Shown piece after piece: positions 1 to 13,045 of a stretch of 64,000 nt of DNA; the stretch's first letter is position 1, and every line of letters begins with the position of its first letter. The stretch comes from Streptomyces lacrimifluminis (lineage in GTDB: Bacteria; Actinomycetota; Actinomycetes; Streptomycetales; Streptomycetaceae): NCBI RefSeq assembly GCF_014646095.1, contig NZ_BMMU01000020.1, positions 111,543 to 175,542 on the forward strand. Direction: 5' to 3'. The notes under the pieces are model-generated. The model made no database searches and had not been told where the DNA came from. It saw nothing but the letters and a program-made list of their open reading frames with translations. Position numbers and translations under genes: made by a program.

Positions 1-89
1 GCCGCCCACCGTCGGCGAGACGGCGTTCAGCAGCAGCGCGAGCCGCAGATCGTCCTGGCCGACGACGGCCGTGAACGGAAACGGGGTAC

Positions 90-93
<4 letters not shown>
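1..93 (-). CDS. Cobaltochelatase/magnesium-chelatase-type AAA+ subunit (5' part only)
   Basis: Only the first 31 codons lie in the window. The GTG start overlaps the cobN stop in a GTGA arrangement, which suggests translational coupling. The N-terminus reads FPFTAVVGQDDLRLALLLN, the typical opening of BchI/ChlI-like AAA+ chelatase subunits, just before the Walker A loop. Such subunits power Co or Mg insertion together with an H-type subunit, and CobN lies immediately upstream here. Whether the whole protein is a BchI-BchD fusion cannot be seen. Confidence 0.8.
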
Positions 94-3742
<3,649 letters not shown>

Positions 3743-3746
<4 letters not shown>

Positions 3747-5284
3747 GCGGGCGCTCCCGGTGGAATGAAAGGCAGTCCTTGCGGCGCGCCCGACTCGATG
3801 AGCCGCCAGAGCGCGTCCGTGTCCGCGTGCTGTTCGACGAGATCGCCGAGCAGGTCGAGCTGTTCCTCGCGCAACCCGGCGAAGGAGGTGTCGGCGGCCG
3901 GCACGAAGCGGCGGCCCGCGGCGGCGGCCACCTCGCGCAGGAACGCCCGCCGGAACCCGTCGGATTCGAGCGAGCCGTGCCAGTGCGTACCCCAGACGCT
4001 CCCGACCCGGCATCCGTCCAGGAAGGTTTCCCCACCCAGGACCTCGGCGACCCCGTGATGGATCTCGTACCCCTCGACCTGTTCGCCGAGGGCGGTGCCG
4101 ACGGGCCGGGTGAGGGTCTTCTCGCGGGCGAACCGCACCCTTACGGGAAGAACCCCGAGCCCTTCGACATGGCCCTGCCTGCTCTCGACGTCGTCCTCGA
4201 TGTGCTCGCCGAGAACCTGGAAGCCACCGCAGATGCCGAGCACGGGCCGCCCCTCGGCCGCCCGGCGCGTGATGGCGTCCGCGAGCCCGCGCTCCCGCAG
4301 CCACGCCAGCGCCTTCACGGTTCCCCGGGTGCCGGGGACGACGACGAGGTCGGCGTCGGCCAGTTCCTCCGGCCGGTCCACGAACCGCACCACGACGCCC
4401 GGTTCGGCGGCGAGGGCGTCCACGTCGGTGAAGTTGGACATCAGCGGGACCGCGCACACGGCGACCCGCAGCACGTCCTCCCCGACGGGCGGGGCGACGT
4501 TCGACTCCCGGACCGTCCCCCGCAGCACTGTGTTTGATTTGAAAGCGGGCCGCAGCCCGTCCTCCTCGTCGATGCCGAGCCCGTGCCGGAAGGGCAGCAC
4601 GCCGTACGTCGGCCGCCCGGTCAGCCCGAGCAGCATGTCGAGGCCGGGTTCGAGCAGGGTGACGTCACCGCGGAACTTGTTGACGAGGAACCCGGCGACG
4701 AGCGCCTGGTCCTCGGGAGACAGCAGGGCGACCGTCCCGAAGAAGGAGGCGAAGACCCCGCCACGGTCGATGTCGCCGACGACGAGCACCGGGAGCCGGG
4801 CGTTGCGCGCGATTCCCATGTTGACGATGTCGGTCCGCCGGAGATTGATCTCGGCGGGAGAACCGGCCCCCTCACAGATCACCGCGTCATACGTGCCCCG
4901 CAGTTCGGCGAGACACTCCAGCACGGTCCCGAGAAGTTGCCGCTGCCGCCCTCCGTGATAGCCGCGCGCACTCATCTCGCCCACGGGCTTCCCCATGAGT
5001 ACGACCTGACTGCTCTGTTCGCCCCCCGGCTTCAGTAGTACGGGGTTCATCAGCGCCGTCGGCTCGATCCGGCACGCCTGGGCCTGCATGGCCTGCGCCC
5101 GCCCGATCTCGGCACCCTCACGCGTGACGAAGGAGTTGAGGGACATGTTCTGCGCCTTGAACGGCGCGACCTTGACCCCCTGCCGCACCAGCCACCGGCA
5201 GATCCCGGCGGTGACGACACTCTTTCCGGCGTCGGAGGTGGTCCCGGCGACGAGCAGCCCACCACCGAGTCTCCCGCCACTCAT
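3743..5284 (-). CDS. cobQ: Cobyric acid synthase CobQ/CbiP
   Basis: This enzyme amidates four carboxyl side chains of adenosyl-cobyrinic acid a,c-diamide, using glutamine and ATP. It has 513 residues. The N-terminal dethiobiotin-synthetase-like domain has a P-loop (GTTSDAGKS, about residues 14-22). The C-terminal glutamine amidotransferase domain has the class I nucleophile region GICGGFQVLGE and a late His-Gly pair (EIHHG). The start is ATG 5284, which overlaps the cobD stop (ATGA) and has an AAGGGG Shine-Dalgarno upstream; an in-frame GTG at 5293 is the alternative. It overlaps cobN by 4 bp, so translation is probably coupled along the operon. Confidence 0.95.
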
Positions 5285-6255
5285 GAGGTACACCCCTTCG
5301 CGTTCATGCGCCTGTTGACGCCCGTGCTCGCGAGAAGCCGCCCGGCGACACTGACACCGAGGGCCAGCCAGGCCACGCGCCGCGACAGCCGTACGGCACG
5401 CTCGACATCGGGCACGCCGACAGCCCGCCCGGACTCCCCGTTGAGCACGGGCCGGTGCTCGACCCGCCCCCCGTAGGACAGCGTTCCGCCGAGCCGAACC
5501 CCCAACGCCCCCGCGAACGAAGCCTCCACGGGCCCCGCGTTGGGACTGGGATGGCGTCCGGCATCGGCACGCCAGGCCCGGACGGCACCGCGCGGATCAC
5601 TGCCGGCGACGGCGGCGAGTACGGCGGTCAGCCGCGCCCCCGGCCACCCGGCGAGGTCGTCGAGCCGGGCGGAGGCCCACCCGAACCGCCGGTACCTCTC
5701 CGACCTGTGCCCGACCATCGCGTCAAGGGTGTTGACGGCCCGGAACCCGACCAGCCCGGGCACCCCGCCCACTGCGCCCCAGACGAGCGCGCCCACCACG
5801 GCGTCGGAGGTGTTCTCGGCGACGGACTCGACTACGGCCCGGGCGATCCCGTCGGAGTCGAGGGCCTGCGGATCCCGCCCGCACAGATGCGGCAGCCGCT
5901 CCCGCGCACCCTCGACGTCCCCGGCCTCCAGGGACCGCCCGACTGCCCGCGCCTCCCGGCCGAGAGAGGTACCGCCGACAACGGCCCAGGTCGCGGCGGC
6001 GGTCAGCGCGACGGAAGCGGTACGGGACGGACGTACGACGCGACCGGCCGCCGCGGCAAGGGAGACGGCGCCTCCCACACACACGGCGGTGTGCAGCGCG
6101 CCCCACCCCCGGTGGTCCCGCCACAGCACCCGCTCGACGGCACCGGCGGCCCGCCCGAACGCGGCGACCGGATGCCCGCGGCGAGGGTCGCCCAGGATCA
6201 GATCACCGAGGAGTCCGGCGGTGGCGCCGTACGCGAAGACGCGATCGGCACGCAT
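5281..6255 (-). CDS. cobD: Adenosylcobinamide-phosphate synthase CobD/CbiB
   Basis: CobD is a membrane enzyme that attaches the aminopropanol arm to adenosylcobyric acid. It has 324 residues with several hydrophobic segments. Family motifs are visible: LGDPRRGHPV near the start, SVAENTSDAVVGAL in the middle, RAVNTLDAMVGH, and PSPNAGPVEASFAGALGVRLGG. The start is ATG 6255 (MRADRVFAYG). It is the first gene of the cobalamin operon and lies just downstream of a cobalamin riboswitch on the same strand, so B12 should repress it. Confidence 0.93.
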   Translation of the reverse strand: MRADRVFAYGATAGLLGDLILGDPRRGHPVAAFGRAAGAVERVLWRDHRGWGALHTAVCVGGAVSLAAAAGRVVRPSRTASVALTAAATWAVVGGTSLGREARAVGRSLEAGDVEGARERLPHLCGRDPQALDSDGIARAVVESVAENTSDAVVGALVWGAVGGVPGLVGFRAVNTLDAMVGHRSERYRRFGWASARLDDLAGWPGARLTAVLAAVAGSDPRGAVRAWRADAGRHPSPNAGPVEASFAGALGVRLGGTLSYGGRVEHRPVLNGESGRAVGVPDVERAVRLSRRVAWLALGVSVAGRLLASTGVNRRMNAKGCTS

Positions 6256-6344
6256 CGGCTCAGCCGACCGTGGGGGCGGGCAACGACCTGGTGCTGTGCC
6301 TCGAACGGCAGCCGAACATGGCGATATGTCCTCACTCAGGGTGT

Positions 6345-6515
6345 CCACGCCCTGGTTCGACGAGACCGGCGGCAAGAGTTCCTGGCTCCCGGGTTACCTA
6401 CCCCGGTGACAGTGGCGGGACCGCGCCGGATTCGCACCGGCTTCCTCTTCTGCCGCCGTACATGGCCCCGGCAGTCCACCACGGGCCCGGAACACCCGTC
6501 AACTTGCCGCTGACC
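6345..6515 (-). promoter_or_regulatory. Cobalamin (AdoCbl) riboswitch
   Basis: On the minus strand the region carries the class hallmarks in order: a GCCGGTGCGAATCCGGC-like segment (about 6421-6446), CCCGCCACTGT (about 6408-6420), and the B12 box GGAGCCAGGAACTCTTGCC (about 6366-6388). It ends roughly 100 nt before the cobD ATG. High B12 is expected to repress cobD-cobQ-cobN expression. The exact ends are approximate. Confidence 0.93.
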
Positions 6516-6637
6516 TGGAAAGGAGGACTGTGCTGAGCCCCACACCGCGACCGGATCGGGGCGACGAAACAAAGCCCGCCCCGACCATGACCACCAGCGA
6601 GGCGGCCACGGTCGGAGCGGGCGAGGCGTGTCGGCCC

Positions 6638-6859
6638 TCAGGCCACGATCAGATAGATCCCGTACGCCACGACTGCCGCACAGGCGGCGAAGCACGCGTA
6701 CGCCCCGGTGACGGCCAGCCCCGCCGACTCCCCCTGCGCCACCGCCCGTTCGCGGCGCGAGAGCCCGACGATGCCCAGGGTGAACACGCCCACCATGACC
6801 ACGGTGATGACGAGGCTGACGCCGAAGACGGAGCCGAGGGCTGCCCAGTCGATCTTCAT
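6638..6859 (-). CDS. Small two-TM membrane protein, unknown function
   Basis: This is a 73-residue protein with two hydrophobic segments (about residues 8-32 and 45-72) separated by a short basic loop (GLSRRERAVAQGE). The start is ATG 6859 with an AAGGAAG Shine-Dalgarno. It lies downstream of the Pit transporter gene on the same strand, 270 bp away, and that gap is almost entirely filled by an inverted-repeat element. It has no enzymatic motif; a role linked to phosphate transport is only a guess from position. Confidence 0.75.
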   Translation of the reverse strand: MKIDWAALGSVFGVSLVITVVMVGVFTLGIVGLSRRERAVAQGESAGLAVTGAYACFAACAAVVAYGIYLIVA

Positions 6860-6877
6860 GTTGCTTCCTTCTTCTCG

Positions 6878-7114
6878 CTCGGGTCTGTCGTCAGATTCCC
6901 GCCGTCCGCCCGGAGGGCGGGCCTGGCGCCCGCCGCGGCAGCGGCTCGTGTCTGAGGAGATGCGTGCTCTCGGCGTGCCGGGTGCGGGCCCTCGTGCTGG
7001 TTGTACGTGGTCCGTGTCCGGTGCGTCGAGTGGGGGCACCTCCCCCGCCCTTGAGGCAGTGGGGGAGGGTGCATGGCGTCGCCAGGCAGGCGGGAATCTG
7101 ACGACAGCCCCGAG
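6878..7114. repeat. 237-bp element with 26-bp terminal inverted repeats (MITE-like)
   Basis: The arms 6878-6903 and 7089-7114 are reverse complements over 26 bp with one mismatch, and 19 bp of this (CTGTCGTCAGATTCCCGCC) match perfectly. A second nested pairing (GCCTGGCG near 6920, CGCCAGGC near 7080) extends the symmetry. It fills the space between the pit stop and the Shine-Dalgarno of the small membrane gene. No ORF for a transposase is present. From memory, similar ends recur between Streptomyces genes. Confidence 0.75.
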
Positions 7115-7129
7115 GGCCGGGAGTCGGAC

Positions 7130-8389
7130 TCAGAGGGCTGTGGCCGACGGCTTGGCCGTCACCTCGGCCGGGGACGGGATGGTCGCCGTCAGGTCGTCGG
7201 CGACGGTGCCCACCGGCGGCGGGGTCACAGCGGCGATGGCCGTCGTGACGATGCCCGCGGGCTCCGCGTTCTGGGAGGTCTCGCCCTCGACATGGTTGAC
7301 GTTCGTGTGGTCGATCACCTCGCGGCGCGACACGACCCAGATCGCCGCGCTCGAAGTGACCAGGAAGACGGCAACCAGAGCCGTGCCCCAGTCCCCGAAC
7401 CCGGTCACCCACTCCGCGATCGCACCCACCAGTGCCGCCGCCGGCAGCGTCAGTCCCCACGCCACGAACATCCGGGTCGCCGTCGACCAGCGGACCACGC
7501 CGCCCTTGCGGCCGAGGCCCGCGCCCATCACCGAGCCCGACACGGAGTGCGTGGTGGAGAGGGAGAAGCCGAGGTGGGAGGAGGCCAGGATGACCGTCGC
7601 CGCGCTGGTCTGGGCGGCGAAGCCCTGCTGGGGCTGGAGGTCGGTCAGGCCCTTGCCCATCGTCCGGATGATGCGCCAGCCGCCCAGGTACGTGCCGAGC
7701 GCGATGGCCAGGCCCGCGGACAGGATGACCCACACCGGGGGATCGGAGTCGGGGGAGACCGCGCCGCCCGCGACCAGGGCGAGGGTGATGATGCCCATCG
7801 TCTTCTGCGCGTCGTTCGTGCCGTGGGCCAGCGACACCAGGCCCGCGGAGGCGATCTGGCCGACCCGGAAGCCCTTCTCCGCCGCCTTGCCCTCGGCCCG
7901 CTTGGCGCCGAGCCGGTACGACAGCCGGGTTGCCAGCATGGCCGCCATGCCCGCCACCAGCGGGGCGGCGATCGCCGGGATCAGCACCTTCGTCACCAGC
8001 ACGTCGCCGTGGACGGCGCCCGCGCCCGCCGAGGCGATGGTCGCGCCGATCAGGCCGCCCATCAGGGCGTGCGAGGAGCTGGAGGGGAGTCCGACCAGCC
8101 AGGTCAGCAGGTTCCAGAGGATCGCGCCGACCAGTGCGGCGAAGATCACCTCGGGACGGATACCGCTCTCGTCGACGAGGCCCTTGGAGATCGTGTTGGC
8201 GACCTCGACGGAAAGGAAAGCGCCCACGAGGTTGAGGACGGCCGACATGGCCACCGCGACCTTGGGCTTGAGCGCACCGGTCGAGATGGTGGTGGCCATC
8301 GCGTTCGCGGTGTCGTGGAAACCGTTCGTGAAATCGAACGCAAGCGCGGTGACGACCACGATCGCGAGGATCAGCGAGAAGCTTTCCAT
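7130..8389 (-). CDS. pit: Low-affinity inorganic phosphate transporter, Pit family
   Basis: A 419-residue polytopic protein of the Pit family, which moves metal-phosphate or phosphate with H+. The duplicated family signature is present: FDFTNGFHDTANAMAT near the N-terminus and SLAHGTNDAQKTMGIIT in the middle. About ten hydrophobic segments are separated by a central hydrophilic loop, and the C-terminal tail is Pro/Ala/Thr-rich. The start is ATG 8389. A PHO-box-like direct repeat lies 48-69 bp upstream, so PhoP control is expected. It corresponds to S. coelicolor pitH2 by context (from memory). Confidence 0.93.
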   Translation of the reverse strand: MESFSLILAIVVVTALAFDFTNGFHDTANAMATTISTGALKPKVAVAMSAVLNLVGAFLSVEVANTISKGLVDESGIRPEVIFAALVGAILWNLLTWLVGLPSSSSHALMGGLIGATIASAGAGAVHGDVLVTKVLIPAIAAPLVAGMAAMLATRLSYRLGAKRAEGKAAEKGFRVGQIASAGLVSLAHGTNDAQKTMGIITLALVAGGAVSPDSDPPVWVILSAGLAIALGTYLGGWRIIRTMGKGLTDLQPQQGFAAQTSAATVILASSHLGFSLSTTHSVSGSVMGAGLGRKGGVVRWSTATRMFVAWGLTLPAAALVGAIAEWVTGFGDWGTALVAVFLVTSSAAIWVVSRREVIDHTNVNHVEGETSQNAEPAGIVTTAIAAVTPPPVGTVADDLTATIPSPAEVTAKPSATAL

Positions 8390-8436
8390 TTACCCAGATT
8401 TCTTCAGAACGTCAGTGCCTGGTGGACCGTAGGCAA

Positions 8437-8458
8437 CCTGGATGAACGGAAGGTGAAC
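8437..8458 (-). promoter_or_regulatory. PHO box (PhoP direct repeats) upstream of pit
   Basis: Two adjacent 11-nt units read GTTCACCTTCC and GTTCATCCAGG on the minus strand. They match the Streptomyces PhoP direct-repeat consensus GTTCACC plus four variable bases. A weaker third unit may follow at 8426-8436. The spacing of 48 bp to the start codon is compatible with a PhoP-controlled promoter. Confidence 0.75.
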
Positions 8459-8531
8459 TGGTGGGGGATGGTGGGTGACTTGAATCGGGGCGCCGCTCCT
8501 CCGGAGATGCCGGACGGGCGACGCCCCCTTG

Positions 8532-9281
8532 TCACGCCCCTTGTGCGAACCGCCTGAGCTGGGCCGGCGTCCCGTTGAAGAGATTCTGGTCACCCGGCAG
8601 TGAGCCGCTGTTGTCGTACTGCCAGAAGGTCCATCGCTTCCAGCCGCCGGACGGCAGCGCCCCCGCGTCGGCCGCGTCGTAGCGGGCCAGCCACAGGGCG
8701 TGCTTCGAGGTGAAGACACTGCTGCTGTTCGTGCAGGTGTTCCACCAGTGCGCGGTCGTGTAGATGACCGGACGGCGGTCGGTGAGCCGGTCGACCTCGT
8801 TGCTGAAGGCCGTGATCCAGCCGGCCATCTCCGCCTTGCCGAGGCCGTAGCACTTGTCCTTTCCGTACGGGTTGTACTCGATGTCGAGCGCGGGCGGCAG
8901 CGTCCAGCCGTCCGCACGCCAGGCCCCGCCGTTGCGCACGAAGTACCGGGCCTGGGTGATGCCGGACGACCTGTCCGGCAGGGCGAAGTGGTAGGCGCCG
9001 CGGATCAGGCCGGCGGCGCGTGAACCGTCGTACTGCCGGCTGAAGTACGGGCTGCGGTAGGTGTGGGACTCGGTCGCCTTGACGTAGACGAAAGTGGCGC
9101 CCTTCGCCTTCGCGGACCGCCAGTCGACGTCCTTCTGGTGCGACGAGACGTCGTGCCCCCTCGGCTTCCCCGCCGCCGAGACCGGAACCTCCGTCAGGAC
9201 GGTCCCTCCGATGGTGATCGCCGCCGCGGTGGCCGCGAGGGCACGGGAGCGGCGGCGGAAGGGTCGGTGATCACGGGCCAT
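8532..9281 (-). CDS. Secreted GH25-family lysozyme (peptidoglycan muramidase)
   Basis: A 249-residue protein predicted to cleave the MurNAc-GlcNAc bond of peptidoglycan outside the cell. The N-terminus is a signal peptide, possibly Tat type (RPFRRRSRALAATAAA, cleavage near VSAAG). The GH25 fold follows, beginning GHDVSSHQKDVDW, with FVYVKATES, GAYHFALP, PALDIEYNPYG and the closing TFWQYDNSG. The acidic residues in DVSSHQ and DIEYN fit the GH25 active site. The start is ATG 9281 after GGGGGA. No other cell-wall gene adjoins it. Confidence 0.9.
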   Translation of the reverse strand: MARDHRPFRRRSRALAATAAAITIGGTVLTEVPVSAAGKPRGHDVSSHQKDVDWRSAKAKGATFVYVKATESHTYRSPYFSRQYDGSRAAGLIRGAYHFALPDRSSGITQARYFVRNGGAWRADGWTLPPALDIEYNPYGKDKCYGLGKAEMAGWITAFSNEVDRLTDRRPVIYTTAHWWNTCTNSSSVFTSKHALWLARYDAADAGALPSGGWKRWTFWQYDNSGSLPGDQNLFNGTPAQLRRFAQGA

Positions 9282-9477
9282 GTGTCCCCCGGAATGGCTG
9301 CGCGTGTGACAAATCCCCAGGAGGCTACTGGAAGATCGACAGATTTCCGGCGCTCCCCGGCCAAAGCGCACGCACACGCCGATGCGCACGCATACGCGCC
9401 CTTACGGTCGCCGCAGTTCCCCCCTGCAGTGCCCTCGCCCGCCGCCGGTACGGGACCGTGGCTGGCAGGATCGGGGC

Positions 9478-10200
9478 ATGGCTGAGCAGCGGTGGGACGG
9501 ACGTGACGTGGGGGACGACGTGCAGGGAGCGGGTACGGCGGAGGGGCGTGCCGTGTCCGACGAGACGGCGCGTGCCTGGGCCGGGCTCGTCGCGACGGCC
9601 CGCCGCACGGTGGCCGACGGTCTGGTGGTCGGCACCTCCGGCAACGTCTCCGTGCGCGTCGGGGACACCGTCCTGGTCACACCGTCCGGCGTTCCGTACG
9701 ACCGGCTCACCCCCGACGGTGTCGTCGGCGTCGACCTGACCGGCCGCCAGGTCCTCGGCACCCTGATCCCGACGAGCGAACTGCCCATGCATCTCGCCGT
9801 CTACCGCGCCACCGACGCCCGCGCGATCGTCCACACCCACGCCGTCCACGCGACCGCCGTCTCGACGCTCGTGCGAGAGCTGCCGCTGATCCACTACATG
9901 GCGGGCGACCTCGGCGGCCCCGTCCGAGTCGCCCCGTATGCGACATACGGCACGCAGGAGTTGGCCGAGAACATGCTCCGGGCCCTGACCGACCGTGCCG
10001 CCTGTCTCCTCCAGAACCACGGCACGCTCGCCCACGGTGCCACCCTCGACCAGGCGTACGACCGCACCGCCCAGCTGGAGTGGATGTGCCGTGTCTGGCT
10101 GACGGCCTCCTCCCTGCCCGGACTGGCCCCGACGCTGCTGTCGGAGCAGCAGGTGAGCGAGGCGGGGGAGCGGCTCAAGGGATACGGGCAGCGGGGTTAG
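9478..10200 (+). CDS. Class II aldolase/adducin family protein (fuculose-phosphate aldolase-like)
   Basis: A 240-residue protein with the class II aldolase fold: GTSGNVSVRVGD, the substrate-binding VTPSGVPYD, TSELPMHLAVYR with its acidic catalytic residue, and the zinc-binding HTHAVHA plus QNHGTLAHG. It probably performs retro-aldol cleavage of a sugar phosphate; the substrate is unknown. The ATG at 9478 has a weak ribosome site. An in-frame GTG at 9553 follows GGAGGGG at good spacing and begins VSDETARAW, so the true start may be 9553. It is followed 72 bp later by a hydrolase gene. Confidence 0.85.
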   Translation: MAEQRWDGRDVGDDVQGAGTAEGRAVSDETARAWAGLVATARRTVADGLVVGTSGNVSVRVGDTVLVTPSGVPYDRLTPDGVVGVDLTGRQVLGTLIPTSELPMHLAVYRATDARAIVHTHAVHATAVSTLVRELPLIHYMAGDLGGPVRVAPYATYGTQELAENMLRALTDRAACLLQNHGTLAHGATLDQAYDRTAQLEWMCRVWLTASSLPGLAPTLLSEQQVSEAGERLKGYGQRG

Positions 10201-10272
10201 CGGGGGAGAGGGCCCCACTCCCACCTCGTCCTCCCGCTGGCCGTCGGAGCACTCCGCAAGGAAACTGGGTCC

Positions 10273-11400
10273 GTGCGTCCAGTCACCGCGACGGCCGCTG
10301 CCGTCACCGCAGCCCTGGCAGCAGGCGCCGCCAGTGTCGCCGCCGGCCGCTACGCCAGCGACGCCGCCCTCAAGGCGCCCCCTGGCAGGCCCCTGCCCAC
10401 CGAACCCCGGCTCACCGTGCACTCCACCGCCGCCGGCCGGGTCGTGCTCACCCGCGCCCTGGCCTCCCAGCGCCCCGGCATCTACGGCCTCGCCCGTGAC
10501 GGCGCCCACGCCGTCGTCGGTCCCGTCCTGAACCACGCGACCCACTCCGCCGACACGGTCGTACGTCGCCTCGAACGGGTCACCCACGGCACCCTGGAGC
10601 CCCGCGACAAGGTCTGGCTCACCCCGAACGTGTACGTCGGCGACCCCGGCGCCGCTCTCGGACTCGACCACCTCGACGTCGAGATCCCCGGTGAACTCGG
10701 CGCTCTGCCCGCCTGGTTCGTGCCCGGGGCCCGCAGCACCTGGGTGATCACCGTGCACGGACTCGGCGCCACCCGCGAGCACCCTCTGAACGTGCTGCCG
10801 TTCCTCCACCGCCGGCGTTTCCCGGTCCTCGACCTCGCCTACCGGGGTGATCCGGGCGCTCCCCGGCCCCAGGACGGCCTGGGGCACCTGGGCGAGACCG
10901 AGTGGCGCGACCTCGACGCGGCGATCCGGTACGCCCTGCGCCACGGCGCCGAGCACGTCGTCCTGTACGGCTGGTCCACCGGCGCCACCATGGCCCTGCG
11001 GGCCGCCGCCCACTCGGCGCTGCGCGACCGGGTGTCCGGGCTGGTCCTGGACTCGCCGGTGCTCAGCTGGGAGACCACCCTGCGCGCCCTCGCCACGGCC
11101 CGTCGCACCCCGGGCGTGCTGCTCCCGCTGGCGGTGCGCGCCGCCCAGGGCCGCACCGGTCTGCACGGTGGCCCCGAGGGACCCGCCGCCGACCCCGCCC
11201 GGCTCACCGTCCCGGCCCTGATCCTCCACGGCCCCGCCGACACGATCGCCCCCTGGGGCCCCTCCCGCCGCCTCGCGGCCCGTCGCCCCGACCTGGTCAC
11301 CCTGCACCAGGTCGCGGACGCCCCGCACGGCGCGATGTGGAACGCGGACCCGGCGACGTACGAGGAAGCCCTGCGCCGCTTCCTCACCCCCCTGATGTAG
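10273..11400 (+). CDS. Alpha/beta hydrolase, membrane-anchored or exported N-terminus
   Basis: A 375-residue protein. An Ala-rich hydrophobic N-terminus (residues 5-25) could be a membrane anchor or signal. The hydrolase core starts near residue 155 with VITVHGLGATREH (oxyanion-hole region). The candidate triad is Ser235 in GWSTGA, Asp323 in HGPADTIAP and His352 in DAPHGAMW. This fits serine esterases/lipases or BAAT/dienelactone-like hydrolases; the substrate is unknown. The start is GTG 10273 after AAGGAA. Confidence 0.85.
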   Translation: MRPVTATAAAVTAALAAGAASVAAGRYASDAALKAPPGRPLPTEPRLTVHSTAAGRVVLTRALASQRPGIYGLARDGAHAVVGPVLNHATHSADTVVRRLERVTHGTLEPRDKVWLTPNVYVGDPGAALGLDHLDVEIPGELGALPAWFVPGARSTWVITVHGLGATREHPLNVLPFLHRRRFPVLDLAYRGDPGAPRPQDGLGHLGETEWRDLDAAIRYALRHGAEHVVLYGWSTGATMALRAAAHSALRDRVSGLVLDSPVLSWETTLRALATARRTPGVLLPLAVRAAQGRTGLHGGPEGPAADPARLTVPALILHGPADTIAPWGPSRRLAARRPDLVTLHQVADAPHGAMWNADPATYEEALRRFLTPLM

Positions 11401-11710
11401 GCGACCCGGCGCCCCGGCCCTCGGCGACCCCGACCGGCGTCCGCACCGCGAAACGCCTGGTCCGCCGCCCCCCGCCCCCGTGCCGACGCACCGCACACCC
11501 GCTTCCGTTTAAGCCTGGACCACTGGCTTGAACACCCCTCTGGACCCCTACCCGACCCCCCTCCCTCGGCCGGCCCTGTGGCCCGCCGTGACATTCCGTT
11601 TGGGTTTTCGGACCGTCAACCGGAAGACTGCACCCGTGACGTCCCGTATCCCGCGCGACTCCAGGCTTCGACTTGTCCGCCCGCGACCCCTGGCCGCCGC
11701 CCCACGAGCG

Positions 11711-13045
11711 ATGAACCAGCGGCGCTCGCGCCGCCCCGCCCCGCGTCCGCCCGAGGGCACACCGGCCCCGGCGGAACTGGCCCGAATGGCCCGCTCCGGT
11801 CTGGCCGGCGCGGCCCGCGTCGCCCGCTGGGCCGACCCCTCCCTGCGGCCCGGCCATGACGGCGGCACCTCCGACGGCAGGGGCACCCTGTCCGACGCGA
11901 CCGCCGAACGGGCCGCTGCCGAACTGGGGCTGACCCCGGATCAGGTCCGCCACGACTGGGACACCGCCCGGCTCGCCGGCCTGGTCGAGGTGCACGGCGA
12001 CATCGCGCGCCCCGGCTGGCGTCTGCGCGCCTGGAACCGTGACGACAGCGCCGTACTGCGCGGCTGGGTCGCCCTCTTCGACGCCTGGTCGATCGCCCAC
12101 CCGGAGGCCGCGGACCACGAACCCGCCGCCGTCGCCGAGGTCGTCTCCGCGATGCCCCAGGTGCTCTCCTTCCTCCAGCTGTCCGCGGGGCCCGTCCCCA
12201 TGGAGCAGCTCCTGGACCTCCTGGAGCAGCGGGTCACGGAACTGCGCACCGAACGCTGCGAGGTCCCCTACGGTCCCCAGCCCGAGCCGCTGCCCCAGCA
12301 GCCCGACGCCACCGCCGTCGACACCCCGCTCGCCCCCCTCCTCGACTGGGCCCTGCACGCCCTGGCCTCCGTCGGCGCCCTCACCTACGGCGACGGCCAC
12401 GCCACGCTCACCCCGCTCGGCAGCTGGGCGGTGTGGGTCAAGCTGGAGCAGATCTGCGTCGCCGCGCAGAGCCCGGCCGGCAACATCGAGCAGAACGCCG
12501 AGGACATGCTGCGCGGCTGCTCCCAGCTGCGCCCCAACGCGGCCCGCGCCGAGTACCGCGCCTGGCTCGCCGCCCGTCCCGTCGGCAGCGCCGTCGCCGA
12601 ACTCCTCGACGCCGCCCGCGGCGAGGACGCCCTGCTGCGCGGTCTCGCCTTCGAGGCCCTGCGCGTGGTCGGCGGCCCCGCCGAGCCCGACGTGCGCGCC
12701 GTCGCGGAGAAGACCCCGCTGCGGCCGTACGCCCTGCTGTGGCTGGCCGAGCACGACGGGATCGACCCGGAGGACGCCCACGAGGTGCTCACCCGCGAGG
12801 AGGCCACCTGGATGTGGGTCGACACCGCCGCGGCCGTCGCCGACCACGGCGAGGCGCCGCTGCTCGTGCGCCATCTGGAGTCCGCGGTGCAGCCGACCAT
12901 CCCCGCGCTCCTCGACGAGGTGAGCGCGGTCGGCCACCCCCGCACCGTCCAGGTCCTGGTCGCCCTCGCCGCCGCCCACCCCGACCCGGCCCTCGCCAAG
13001 GCCGTACGCCGCGCCGCCTTCCAGGTGCACACCGGGGGCAGCTAG
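11711..13045 (+). CDS. Conserved hypothetical protein with winged-helix and HEAT-like regions
   Basis: A 444-residue protein with no recognised enzymatic motif. The first 120 residues contain helices suggestive of a winged-helix fold (LSDATAERAAAELGLTPDQV, then RLAGLVEVHGDIARPGWRL). The C-terminal 200 residues are Ala/Leu-rich helical pairs reminiscent of HEAT-like repeats. ATG 11711 is preferred because codons upstream of it lose the GC3 bias; an in-frame GTG at 11636 is the alternative. Function unknown. Confidence 0.7.
   Translation: MNQRRSRRPAPRPPEGTPAPAELARMARSGLAGAARVARWADPSLRPGHDGGTSDGRGTLSDATAERAAAELGLTPDQVRHDWDTARLAGLVEVHGDIARPGWRLRAWNRDDSAVLRGWVALFDAWSIAHPEAADHEPAAVAEVVSAMPQVLSFLQLSAGPVPMEQLLDLLEQRVTELRTERCEVPYGPQPEPLPQQPDATAVDTPLAPLLDWALHALASVGALTYGDGHATLTPLGSWAVWVKLEQICVAAQSPAGNIEQNAEDMLRGCSQLRPNAARAEYRAWLAARPVGSAVAELLDAARGEDALLRGLAFEALRVVGGPAEPDVRAVAEKTPLRPYALLWLAEHDGIDPEDAHEVLTREEATWMWVDTAAAVADHGEAPLLVRHLESAVQPTIPALLDEVSAVGHPRTVQVLVALAAAHPDPALAKAVRRAAFQVHTGGS

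Noticed and set aside
3747..4457. Upstream extension of the cobN frame
   Set aside because: It reads antiparallel-typical Arg/Gly-rich sequence through the cobQ gene; the ATG at 3746 with the ATGA overlap is the natural start.
6530..6955. Plus-strand frame with a good AAAGGAGG before GTG near 6534
   Set aside because: It runs antisense through the small membrane gene, and its composition is typical of a shadow frame. The Shine-Dalgarno-like string lies just upstream of the riboswitch on the other strand.
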